This document shows, piece after piece, positions 42,225-50,007 of a stretch of 62,659 bases of DNA (position 1 is its first letter; each line of letters opens with the position of its first letter). Below the pieces are notes generated by a model. It made no database searches and was not told the origin of the DNA. It was given only the letters and a program-made list of their open reading frames with translations. The stretch is taken from contig JAFUGJ010000007.1 of NCBI GenBank assembly GCA_017469425.1, positions 1-62,659 of the forward strand, read 5' to 3'. This DNA is from Bacteroidales bacterium. Lineage in GTDB: Bacteria > Bacteroidota > Bacteroidia > Bacteroidales > UBA932. A program made the position numbers and the translations under genes.

Positions 42225-44279
42225 ATGAAACAACACCTTTTTATTATTCTCGCCTTTTTCTGTTTTGTTTACCCGGTCAATGGACAGGTCAAGGAACTTA
42301 ACGACACTCTTCCGGCATCAGTCAAGGAGAGCTCCCGCCGCTTGCTGGGCAGCGAGAGGATGATTGTTAAGAAAGACTTCTCCATCATGGCATCGCCAAC
42401 GGGAGAGGCGGATTTCGTGAAATTCGTGCAGACGCTTCCCGGAGTGGCAAGCGGCTCCGACGGGTCGTCGGGCTATTATGTGCGCGGTGGAAACATGGGC
42501 AGTAACCTGCAGACCCTCGACGGCGTTCCCATCTACGGAACATCGCACCTTGCGGGGCTTGCATCGCCCTATCCTTCGGAGATTATTTCCTCGGCTGAAT
42601 TCCTTGTGGGTGGATTCACTTCGGAAGAAGGGAACCTCGGGGCCTCGCACATACGGCTGCATTCTTTGGAATCGCCGGAAGAGTTCTCCGCCAAGGCCGA
42701 GGCAAGCAATTTCCTGCTCGGAGGCTATGTTTTTGCCCCGCTGAAAAAGGATGGGATGTCGGTCATTGCATCGCTTCGCGTTTCGCCCATGCAGTTTGAA
42801 TATGCCGCGGTCAAGGACCTTTTCGATGATGAAGCTGTAGCCATCCGCAATGCCAAGGCCGCCATAGGCGATGCGTATGTGAAACTGAACTGGCTCATGC
42901 CTTCCGGCAGTAATCTTTCGGCATCGGTGTTCGGAAGCCTCGACAATTATGTTTTCGACCTGAATTCCGGCTCTAAGGACAATATGCAATGGTCGAACCT
43001 GATTGGAATCGTGAAGTACGACAAAGCGCTCACAAAGAATCGCGGCCTGTCGGTCACCGGCTCATACGACCATTACTCCAACGGTCAAGGAATGTTCAAG
43101 CAGATGAATCTTACATCAAACAACCTGATGATTCTCAGTGCTATAGATGAGTTTAGCCTGCAAAGCCTCATCCGGCAGCAGCTGAAAGGAAGCGCACAGG
43201 CCCAGTACGGCATCAAAGGGCGCCTGGCCCGTTTCAATCCGGGCTCCGCACGGGTGCTTGAAAGCACGGGAGTTTTTTTCAAAAGCAGCTCCCCGCTCAG
43301 CCGGAATGCCAGCCTGAATTCGACTTTTACCGCCCATGGTCAGCTCGAACTCGGAAAGATGTCGAAACACTTTGCCCGGGCTGCGGCGCGTCTCAACTAC
43401 AATACCGCCGCCGGGTTTAATCCGGAAGCCAGCGGGCTGCTTCGTTTTCATCTTTTCAAATGGCTCGGAATCGAGGGCACGGCCGACTGTCTGGTGCAGT
43501 ACTACCACACTTTGGAAGGAACACCGCTGGGATGGTCGCTCGATATGGTGGTGCCTCCGTCAAAGAGACTCAAACCCGAAATTACCAAGCAGCTCTACGG
43601 AGGGATTTTCGCGGATTTCGGCAAGCACCATATTTCCGGAGGATGGTACAAAAAGGCCATGGATAATCTCACCTATTACAGCGATGCCACCAAACTCTTT
43701 GACTCGTCACTTGCCGGATGGTCGGAGAATATAGAGATTGGCACAGGGGCTTCGTATGGATATGAGTGTTTGTATGAGAAAACAGGAGGCCGCATAGGAT
43801 GGCGGATTGCCTACACCTGGTCCAAGACTGACCGAACCTTCCCCAATCTTAACAAAGGCGAGACTTTTCCCGCGAAGTTCGACCGCAGGCATATACTGAA
43901 TGCCAGCCTGAATGTGCTGCTGGTGTCGAAACGGAAGATGAATGTGAGTGCCGCCGGTCTTTTCACCTACCAGTCGGGACATTGGGAGACGGTGACCGCA
44001 GGCAGCTGGTGGGACGACAATTTCATTACAGGATGGGTGGAGCACGATTTCTACACCTCCCTGAACAATTACGAAATGCCGCCCTATATCCGCTGCGACC
44101 TCAGCATAGCTTTCGAATTTAAGCAGGGCAGGCATCCGCAAACACTCAATGTGGGCGTGTTTAATGTCCTCAACCGCCATAATCCTTTCTCACTGTCGTA
44201 TGACCCCGACACCGACAGCTGGAAGCAGATTTCGCTGCTCCCCGTCATGCCGAGCCTGAAATACTCAATACAATTCTGA
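42225..44279 (+). CDS. TonB-dependent outer-membrane receptor
   Basis: 684 residues. The signal peptide ends near VNGQ. A plug domain (FVKFVQTLPGVASGSDGSSGYYVRGGNMGSNLQTLDGVPIYG) begins at about residue 60, and a 22-strand barrel ends at SLKYSIQF. There is no carboxypeptidase-type N-terminal extension, unlike SusC proteins. The neighbouring lipoprotein and C10 peptidase suggest uptake of a peptide or protein-derived ligand. The next frame begins at its stop codon (TGATG). Confidence 0.85.
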   Translation: MKQHLFIILAFFCFVYPVNGQVKELNDTLPASVKESSRRLLGSERMIVKKDFSIMASPTGEADFVKFVQTLPGVASGSDGSSGYYVRGGNMGSNLQTLDGVPIYGTSHLAGLASPYPSEIISSAEFLVGGFTSEEGNLGASHIRLHSLESPEEFSAKAEASNFLLGGYVFAPLKKDGMSVIASLRVSPMQFEYAAVKDLFDDEAVAIRNAKAAIGDAYVKLNWLMPSGSNLSASVFGSLDNYVFDLNSGSKDNMQWSNLIGIVKYDKALTKNRGLSVTGSYDHYSNGQGMFKQMNLTSNNLMILSAIDEFSLQSLIRQQLKGSAQAQYGIKGRLARFNPGSARVLESTGVFFKSSSPLSRNASLNSTFTAHGQLELGKMSKHFARAAARLNYNTAAGFNPEASGLLRFHLFKWLGIEGTADCLVQYYHTLEGTPLGWSLDMVVPPSKRLKPEITKQLYGGIFADFGKHHISGGWYKKAMDNLTYYSDATKLFDSSLAGWSENIEIGTGASYGYECLYEKTGGRIGWRIAYTWSKTDRTFPNLNKGETFPAKFDRRHILNASLNVLLVSKRKMNVSAAGLFTYQSGHWETVTAGSWWDDNFITGWVEHDFYTSLNNYEMPPYIRCDLSIAFEFKQGRHPQTLNVGVFNVLNRHNPFSLSYDPDTDSWKQISLLPVMPSLKYSIQF

Positions 44280-44401
44280 TGCGAAAGCCTGCCATTTGCC
44301 TGCTGTTGCTACTGACATCCTGCGTCGGGCCTGTCGTGATGGGCACGATGAAGGAGATGCCGCTGGTGGTGAACTGCGTTCTTCCGCCGGGCAATGGATA
44401 A
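44279..44401 (+). pseudogene. Decayed second DUF4249-type lipoprotein (N-terminal fragment)
   Basis: 40 codons with a signal peptide and lipobox (LLLTSC), then VGPVVMGTMKEMPLVVNCVLPPGNG and a stop. It matches the start of the lipoprotein at 41130 (C-E-P-V-V-M-D-P-M-E-E-M-P-V-V-V-S-C-V-L), so it is a truncated paralogue. Nothing further of the mature protein remains downstream. It overlaps the receptor stop by 1 nt, so it was once the next gene in the operon. Confidence 0.8.
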
Positions 44402-44469
44402 CCACAACACGCATCAGCACGAGGCATTGAAATTTCAACAAAAATTTATTGCAATTCAATAAAAATTTA

Positions 44470-44507
44470 TATATTTGCAGAAAACAACGCTAATAACAGT
44501 TTTCTGC
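44470..44507 (+). promoter_or_regulatory. Promoter and leader hairpin of the nfeD-flotillin operon
   Basis: -7 element TATATTTG (44470-44477), directly followed by a perfect 9-bp inverted repeat GCAGAAAAC/GTTTTCTGC (44477-44485, 44499-44507). The first base of the repeat is the last base of the -7 box. The repeat could be an operator or a 5'-end RNA hairpin. The ATG is 20 nt further on. Confidence 0.55.
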
Positions 44508-44527
44508 AAATTTAATTTTATACAGTT

Positions 44528-45121
44528 ATGACAGCTTGGTGGGCATCTTTAAGTGTGTTGAGCAAAATCCTGTGGGGCGTGACCCTTTCGGCAACGCTCG
44601 TGTTTATCATCCAGAGCGTCCTCACTTTCATCGGTGCGGATGTTGACAGTGCTGCCGACTTCGATGTGGACGCATCCGATATGGGCGGCGACCTCGACGG
44701 AGGCATCAATCTCTACACCTTCCGCAACTTCATCAACTTCATCCTCGGCTTCGGATGGACCGCCATCCTGCTGAAGGACAGCATAAAATCCAAGACCGTG
44801 CTCATCATCGTGGCGGCCCTTGTCGGCGTGGCGCTGGTGGCAATCGTCATGTACCTCTTCAAGCTGCTTGCGAGCATGCAGCAGAGCGGCAACATCGATG
44901 TCGCCAAGATGGCGGTGGGATGCACCGGCAAGGTTTACATCCCCATACCGGCGGAGCGCGGAGGCACAGGCAAGGTGCAGATTACCATCAGCAATGCCGT
45001 ACGCGAATATATCGCCCTCACGGACGGCGACGCCATCAAGACCGACACCCCCATCAAGGTGGTGGAAGTGCTTAACGACAATACCCTCCTGGTAGAAGAA
45101 CTGAACTCTTTAATTGTATGA
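44528..45121 (+). CDS. NfeD-like membrane protein
   Basis: 197 residues. TM helices are at about 15-35 and, after an Asp-rich loop (DVDSAADFDVDASDMGGDLDGG), at about 70-85 and 88-112. A C-terminal OB-fold of the NfeD type follows (VGCTGKVYIPIPAERGGTGKVQITI, AIKTDTPIKVVEV). NfeD proteins partner flotillins in membrane microdomains, and the next gene is a flotillin, 4 nt away. It lacks the ClpP-like protease domain of long NfeD. Confidence 0.85.
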   Translation: MTAWWASLSVLSKILWGVTLSATLVFIIQSVLTFIGADVDSAADFDVDASDMGGDLDGGINLYTFRNFINFILGFGWTAILLKDSIKSKTVLIIVAALVGVALVAIVMYLFKLLASMQQSGNIDVAKMAVGCTGKVYIPIPAERGGTGKVQITISNAVREYIALTDGDAIKTDTPIKVVEVLNDNTLLVEELNSLIV

Positions 45122-45125
45122 CAAT

Positions 45126-46487
45126 ATGGAAATTTATGTAATCCTTATCGTTGTCGCCGTTATCTTCATAACGATTTCGGCCATCCTGAAGCGCTACAAG
45201 CGCTGCCCTTCCGACAAAATCCTGGTCATCTACGGTAAAACCGGCCGCCATGGTTCCGCCAAGTGCGTGCACGGGGGCGCCGCCTTCATCTGGCCTGTGT
45301 TCCAGAACTACGCCTTCCTCGACCTGACCCCCATCAGCATCGAGTGCAACCTTACCAACGCCCTTTCGAAGCAGAACATCCGCGTTGATGTTCCCTGCCG
45401 CTTCACCGTTGGTATCAGCACCGAACCCGAGAACATGACCAACGCTGCGGAGCGCCTTCTCGGCCTCAGCACTTCGAGCATCCAGGGCATCGCCACCGAT
45501 ATCCTCTTCGGACAGCTGCGTCTCGTGATTGCAACGATGGACATCGAGGAAATCAACTCCGACCGCGACAAGTTCCTTGCGAATGTTTCCACGAATGTGG
45601 AAGCGGAACTCCGCAAGATAGGTCTTAAACTTATCAATGTGAATGTTACCGACATCCGCGACGAGTCGGGCTACATCGAAGCCCTCGGAAAGGAAGCCGC
45701 CGCCAAGGCCATCAACGACGCAAAGAAGAGCGTTGCCGAGCAGAACCGTTATGGTGAAACCGGAAAGGCCATTGCCGACAAGGATACCCGTGTGAATGTT
45801 GCCGCCGCCGATGCGGATGCTGTAAAGGGAGAGAACAGCGCCAAGATTGAGATTGCCAATTCCGATGCACTCCGCCGTCAGAAGACCGCAGAGGCCGACC
45901 GTCTGGCAGTAGCCGCCGAGAAGGTGCAGGCTGCAAAAGCCCTCGAAGAGGCATACCAGAGCGAGCGCGACGCAGAGCTTGCCCGTGCCGAACGAGAAAA
46001 GGCCACCCGGCAGGCAAACATCGTGGTTGCTGCCCAGATTGAAAAGGAGAAAGCCATCATCGATGCCGAGGCTGAAGCCGAGCAGATCCGCCGCAAGGCA
46101 AAAGGTGAGGCCGACGCCATCTATGCCAAGATGGATGCCCAGGCGCGCGGTGTGTTCGAGATTCTGACCAAGCAGGCCCAGGGCTTCAACCAGCTTGTGG
46201 GAGCTGCCGAAGGCGATGCGCAGAAGGCCGTGCTGATGATGATTGCCGACAAACTGCCCGAACTTGTGAAGACCCAGGTCGAGGCCGTGAAGGGTATCAA
46301 CATCGACAAGGTAACCGTTTGGGACGGAGGCTCTTCCGTGAACGGAAAGACCGCCACCTCCAACTTTATCTCTGGCATGATGCAGAGCGTTCCCCCGCTC
46401 AACGACCTCTTCAAGCTGGCCGGAATGGAACTTCCCGACTATCTGAAAAAAGACGCCAAACCGGAAGAGCAGCCCGCAGCTGAATAG
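45126..46487 (+). CDS. Flotillin-like SPFH protein
   Basis: 453 residues. It has one N-terminal TM helix (EIYVILIVVAVIFITISAIL), an SPFH/band-7 domain (about 25-200), then a long Ala/Glu-rich coiled coil (residues 200-360, EKVQAAKALEEAYQSERDAEL), as in bacterial FloA/FloT or YqiK. It scaffolds membrane microdomains together with the upstream NfeD protein. The ATG at 45126 is used; a TTG at 45114 overlaps the nfeD stop. Confidence 0.92.
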   Translation: MEIYVILIVVAVIFITISAILKRYKRCPSDKILVIYGKTGRHGSAKCVHGGAAFIWPVFQNYAFLDLTPISIECNLTNALSKQNIRVDVPCRFTVGISTEPENMTNAAERLLGLSTSSIQGIATDILFGQLRLVIATMDIEEINSDRDKFLANVSTNVEAELRKIGLKLINVNVTDIRDESGYIEALGKEAAAKAINDAKKSVAEQNRYGETGKAIADKDTRVNVAAADADAVKGENSAKIEIANSDALRRQKTAEADRLAVAAEKVQAAKALEEAYQSERDAELARAEREKATRQANIVVAAQIEKEKAIIDAEAEAEQIRRKAKGEADAIYAKMDAQARGVFEILTKQAQGFNQLVGAAEGDAQKAVLMMIADKLPELVKTQVEAVKGINIDKVTVWDGGSSVNGKTATSNFISGMMQSVPPLNDLFKLAGMELPDYLKKDAKPEEQPAAE

Positions 46488-46489
46488 TT

Positions 46490-46693
46490 ATGCCGATAAT
46501 GATTAACATAGATGTGATGCTGGCCCGCCGGAAAATGAGTTCCGGCGAGCTGGCAGAACGCATCGGAATCACGCCGGCCAATCTCTCAATTCTCAAGACC
46601 GGCAAGGCAAAGGCCATACGCCTTACCACGCTGGATTCCCTCTGCAAGGCTCTCGACTGCCAGCCTGGCGACATCCTGGAGTACACTCCGTGA
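46490..46693 (+). CDS. Small XRE/YozG-type regulator
   Basis: 67 residues, almost entirely an HTH: MLARRKMSSGELAERIGITPANLSILKTGKAKAIRLTTLDSLCKALDCQPGDILEY. This YozG-like family is a single-domain DNA-binding protein. It starts 2 nt after the flotillin stop and is in the same operon. Confidence 0.9.
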   Translation: MPIMINIDVMLARRKMSSGELAERIGITPANLSILKTGKAKAIRLTTLDSLCKALDCQPGDILEYTP

Positions 46694-46888
46694 CGGATTT
46701 TTCTACATACTGTTCGCTTTCCTGCCGTGCCTGGTTTTTCTTTCGCTACGAGAACGGATCCGGGTTCATAGAGTCGCTATACCCTGATTCTCACAAGGGA
46801 CGCTAAGATGACATGGACGGTTTTATGAAATTGCGCCCCTTTATTTCGAGAGGCGTGCAGAAGAGCACTATACCAAGTATGTAATAAA

Positions 46889-47923
46889 CTACTGATTCAA
46901 TAAATAAGGTATATTGAAACCCGGGCTCGCCCACTCTGCAAAATCCTGCTCCGCCTGGCTGTCCGCTCCATCGGTTCCGAAAATGAGGTAGCCTTCCAGC
47001 TCGGGCCTGGAAAGGATGAAAGCCTTCGCCTCTTCGGAACCGATGACCATACAGTATGTCGCGTAAGCGTCCGCTTCCATGGAGGTGGGCGCTATTATTG
47101 TGGCGCTCAACAGGTTATGCTGCACGGGGTAGCCGCTTCGCGGGTCGATGGTATGGGAATACTTAATCCCGTCCTTGATATAAAATTTGCGATAATTGCC
47201 GGAGGTCACGACGCCCTGTGCGCTGCCGTTTCCCTCCCAAATCCCCTCAAGTTCCGCTCCTGGAGTGTTGTTGCCGTCTTTAGGGCGGTCGATGCCTATG
47301 CGCCACGGCTTTCCGGACGGATTCAGCCCGTCGCAGAAAATCTCCCCTATATCCACAAGCATATCCTTTACGCCTATGCTGTAAAGATACTCCGCCACCT
47401 TGTCGCAGCTATACCCTTGTGCAATGGCGTTGTAATTAAGCCGCACCTGTCCGCCTTCCTTCATCCGGCCCATTCCGCAGGATGCAAGCGTCTGCTGGAC
47501 CTTTTCGTCCGAAGGCAGCGAATCCGTCCTGAATCCGAAACCCCAGATGTCGAACAGCGGCCCTGCAGCACAGTCCAGCGCCCCTTCCGTTTCTTCCCAA
47601 AACCGGTATGCCGCCCGGAGCATTTCGTCAAACATCGCACTCGGTACAATCGTCTCGCCACGGTTATGGCGGCTCAGCTGCGATCCTTTGTTGTATCCCG
47701 ACAGCGTGGTATCTATTTCAAACAGAATCTCCTCTATGTGCGCCTGAATCTCCGCGGGCTTCACCCTCACTCCCTCCAGATTCGCCTTCACGCTCCAGGT
47801 TCCCCCCTGCGCGTATCCTCCGAACTGCGCATACCGTGAACTCCGGCAGCCCGCCAGAAAAACAACTGCCAGCAACGATACCGCTATCAAAGATATAATG
47901 ACCTTTCTTCGTTGCATCATCAT
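46889..47923 (-). CDS. apbE: FAD:protein FMN transferase
   Basis: A 344-residue ApbE-type lipoprotein that attaches FMN covalently to Thr of redox subunits such as NqrC or RnfG. The lipobox is VFLAGC. Marks are ALDCAAGPLFDIWGFG, LNYNAIAQGYSCDKVAEYL, LVDIGEIFCDG, KYSHTIDPRSGYPV and SMEADAYATYCMV with the metal Asp. Three consecutive ATGs (47917-47923) make the exact start uncertain; the first is given. Confidence 0.92.
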   Translation of the reverse strand: MMMQRRKVIISLIAVSLLAVVFLAGCRSSRYAQFGGYAQGGTWSVKANLEGVRVKPAEIQAHIEEILFEIDTTLSGYNKGSQLSRHNRGETIVPSAMFDEMLRAAYRFWEETEGALDCAAGPLFDIWGFGFRTDSLPSDEKVQQTLASCGMGRMKEGGQVRLNYNAIAQGYSCDKVAEYLYSIGVKDMLVDIGEIFCDGLNPSGKPWRIGIDRPKDGNNTPGAELEGIWEGNGSAQGVVTSGNYRKFYIKDGIKYSHTIDPRSGYPVQHNLLSATIIAPTSMEADAYATYCMVIGSEEAKAFILSRPELEGYLIFGTDGADSQAEQDFAEWASPGFNIPYLLNQ

Positions 47924-48027
47924 TAACACTGTTTAATTTGCAGCACTTAATTCTTTGGTTTATAGTTACTTAATTGAAAACAAATCGGCCAAATTCAGCG
48001 ATTTGTTTTCCGGGAAAACATTGATAA

Positions 48028-48804
48028 TCAGTGGTTTAGATGCTGCAAGTTTGAGCTGTCATAGGCAGGGCCGCCGCATGCGCGGGAAAGATATACGGCT
48101 TCCACGGCGGTGAGGGCGGCGGTTTCGGTGCGGAGGCGGCTCGGGCCAAGGTGTACCGGCATGAACCCGGCGTCAAGGGCGGCACGAACTTCTTCAGGCG
48201 AGAAATCCCCCTCCGGGCCGATAAGGATGCTTATCCGTGCGGGATTCAGCCCTGATGCGGAAGCCCTGTGCAGGACTTCGGCGATGGAAACCCTTTCTTT
48301 CACATCTTCAGCGCAGTATGCAATCAGACGGAGTCCGCAGGTGCAGGACGCAAGAAAATCCTTCAACGGAACCACATCGGGAATCACGGGCACCGCCGCT
48401 TTCAGGCTCTGCTTGGCTGCCGAAATGGCGATTCTCCCAAGACGGTCGGTCCGCACCACCCGCCTTTCGGAATGGTCGCATACCACCGGTACAATTTCAT
48501 CAACTCCGAGTTCCACGGCCTTTTCCACGAACCATTCGTAACGGTCGATGTTCTTGGTGGGGCAGACTGCCATCTGCAGATGGTAGGGGTGTGCTCCCCA
48601 TCCTTCGGAAACGGAGTCGATGCGGGCTACGGCCTCACGCGGGGAAACTTCTTCAAGCACGCACGACATAAGCGCTCCGCTGCCATCGATGACGGAAATG
48701 CTGTCGCCCGCTTTGTGGCGCAGGACCTTTACAAGATGTGCGCTCTCTTCTGAATCGAGAAAAGCGCGTCCGTCGGCAATTTTATGGGCGTAAAAGAGTT
48801 CCAT
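48028..48804 (-). CDS. rsmE: 16S rRNA (uracil-1498-N3)-methyltransferase
   Basis: A 258-residue SPOUT methyltransferase. It has an N-terminal PUA-like region (HLVKVLRHKAGDSISVIDGSG), KNIDRYEWFVEKAVELGVDEIVP, the ERRVVRTDRLGRIAISAAKQS segment, ILIGPEGDFSPEEV (knot loop) and HLGPSRLRTETAAL. It is the last gene of the operon that starts at 52112; its ATG overlaps the tsaC stop. Confidence 0.95.
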   Translation of the reverse strand: MELFYAHKIADGRAFLDSEESAHLVKVLRHKAGDSISVIDGSGALMSCVLEEVSPREAVARIDSVSEGWGAHPYHLQMAVCPTKNIDRYEWFVEKAVELGVDEIVPVVCDHSERRVVRTDRLGRIAISAAKQSLKAAVPVIPDVVPLKDFLASCTCGLRLIAYCAEDVKERVSIAEVLHRASASGLNPARISILIGPEGDFSPEEVRAALDAGFMPVHLGPSRLRTETAALTAVEAVYLSRACGGPAYDSSNLQHLNH

Positions 48805-49373
48805 CAGGGCCGTATTATCTGCACTTCGCCCCGGAGTCCGAGCTTGATTATCTGCGAGGCCCTTCCGGTGGCGCCGCGTCCAAGCGAGGCCGGAACCACA
48901 TAATCGACTGCCGAAACGATTTCGGGCGAAATCTCTTCAAAACTCGAAGGGGTGGGCTCTCCTGAAATGTTCGCCGAAGTTGAAACCAAGGGCTTGCGGA
49001 GTTTGCGCACCAGGCTGATGCAGAAGTCATTCATAGGAATCCTGATTCCCACCGAACCGTCCTTGGCCACCACATTGGGGGCAAGATACTGCGCTCCCGG
49101 ATAGATGATGGTCATGGGGGAGTCGTTCACTTCCACGAGGTCTATGGCAATCTGGGGAATCTCCCGTATGTGCTTTGCTATCATGTCGAGGTCGGATGCG
49201 AGGAGCACCAGCGATTTCGCCTCGCTGCGCCGCTTGATTTCAAACACCCTTGCAACCGCCGCTTCGTTGGTGGCGTCGCAGCCTATTCCCCACACGGTGT
49301 CGGTCGGATATAGGATTACCCCTCCTTTGCGAAGAACATCGATGGCGGATGAAATGACGGAATCAGTAGTCAT
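48804..49373 (-). CDS. tsaC: L-threonylcarbamoyladenylate synthase (Sua5/YrdC)
   Basis: A 189-residue YrdC-domain enzyme that makes TC-AMP for the tRNA t6A modification. Marks are GGVILYPTDTVWGIGCDA, RSEAKSLVLLA, PGAQYLAPNVVAKDGSVGIRIP and PLVSTSANISGEPTP. The ATG at 49373 is used; it overlaps the rhomboid gene by 11 nt. Confidence 0.92.
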   Translation of the reverse strand: MTTDSVISSAIDVLRKGGVILYPTDTVWGIGCDATNEAAVARVFEIKRRSEAKSLVLLASDLDMIAKHIREIPQIAIDLVEVNDSPMTIIYPGAQYLAPNVVAKDGSVGIRIPMNDFCISLVRKLRKPLVSTSANISGEPTPSSFEEISPEIVSAVDYVVPASLGRGATGRASQIIKLGLRGEVQIIRP

Positions 49374-50001
49374 AGTGAACATAATGATTTTCGTGTTTGT
49401 TGCGTTTGGGCTTTTTGTACCACCACCAGATGAGCAGCCAGCCGATGAGAGCTCCGCCCAGATGAGCGAAGTGCGCCACACCTTCCTGCGTGCCGGTAAT
49501 CCCGAGGAAGAGCTCGATGCCTATGAAGATGATGGCCATCATTTTGGCAGATAGCGTTACGGGCGGGAAAATCAGGGTGAGCTGAGTCTGGGGGAAAAGC
49601 ACTGCGAATGCCACTATTATGCCATATACGCATCCCGAAGCTCCAACCGTGGGATAATACAGTCCGGTGAAAGACTGCACGGCCAGCTGTGCCGCCGCAG
49701 CTCCGAGTCCGGTGGCGAAATAGAGTATGAGGAATTTTCGGGCTCCTATGAAGCGTTCCACAGCCATGCCGAAAATCCAGAGGGAGTACATATTGAACAG
49801 GATGTGCCAGAATCCTCCGTGCATGAACATGTAGCTGAGCGGCTGCCAGACCTTGAAATAAGGGCTGTGCGGATGCCATAGCCCGAAATTCGCTATCATG
49901 AAGTTCTCGTTTATCAATGTTGCGAGGAAGAAGATGACATTGACAATTATGAGGTGGTAGGTAATCGGACGGGATTGTGTGTCTTGCTGATAGTATGGCA
50001 T
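49363..50001 (-). CDS. Rhomboid-family intramembrane serine protease
   Basis: 212 residues with six TM helices. Marks are HGGFWHILFNMYSLW (HxxxN), TVGASGCVYGI with the catalytic Ser, and AHFAHLGGALIGW with the catalytic His. It would cleave TM substrates in the membrane. It lies 6 nt after mutL in the same operon. Confidence 0.93.
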   Translation of the reverse strand: MPYYQQDTQSRPITYHLIIVNVIFFLATLINENFMIANFGLWHPHSPYFKVWQPLSYMFMHGGFWHILFNMYSLWIFGMAVERFIGARKFLILYFATGLGAAAAQLAVQSFTGLYYPTVGASGCVYGIIVAFAVLFPQTQLTLIFPPVTLSAKMMAIIFIGIELFLGITGTQEGVAHFAHLGGALIGWLLIWWWYKKPKRNKHENHYVHYDY

Positions 50002-50007
50002 GTGTAA

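Noticed and set aside
46694-46888. Possible small gene between the XRE gene and apbE
   Set aside because: No frame longer than a few dozen codons with any recognisable feature; only non-coding sequence is seen.
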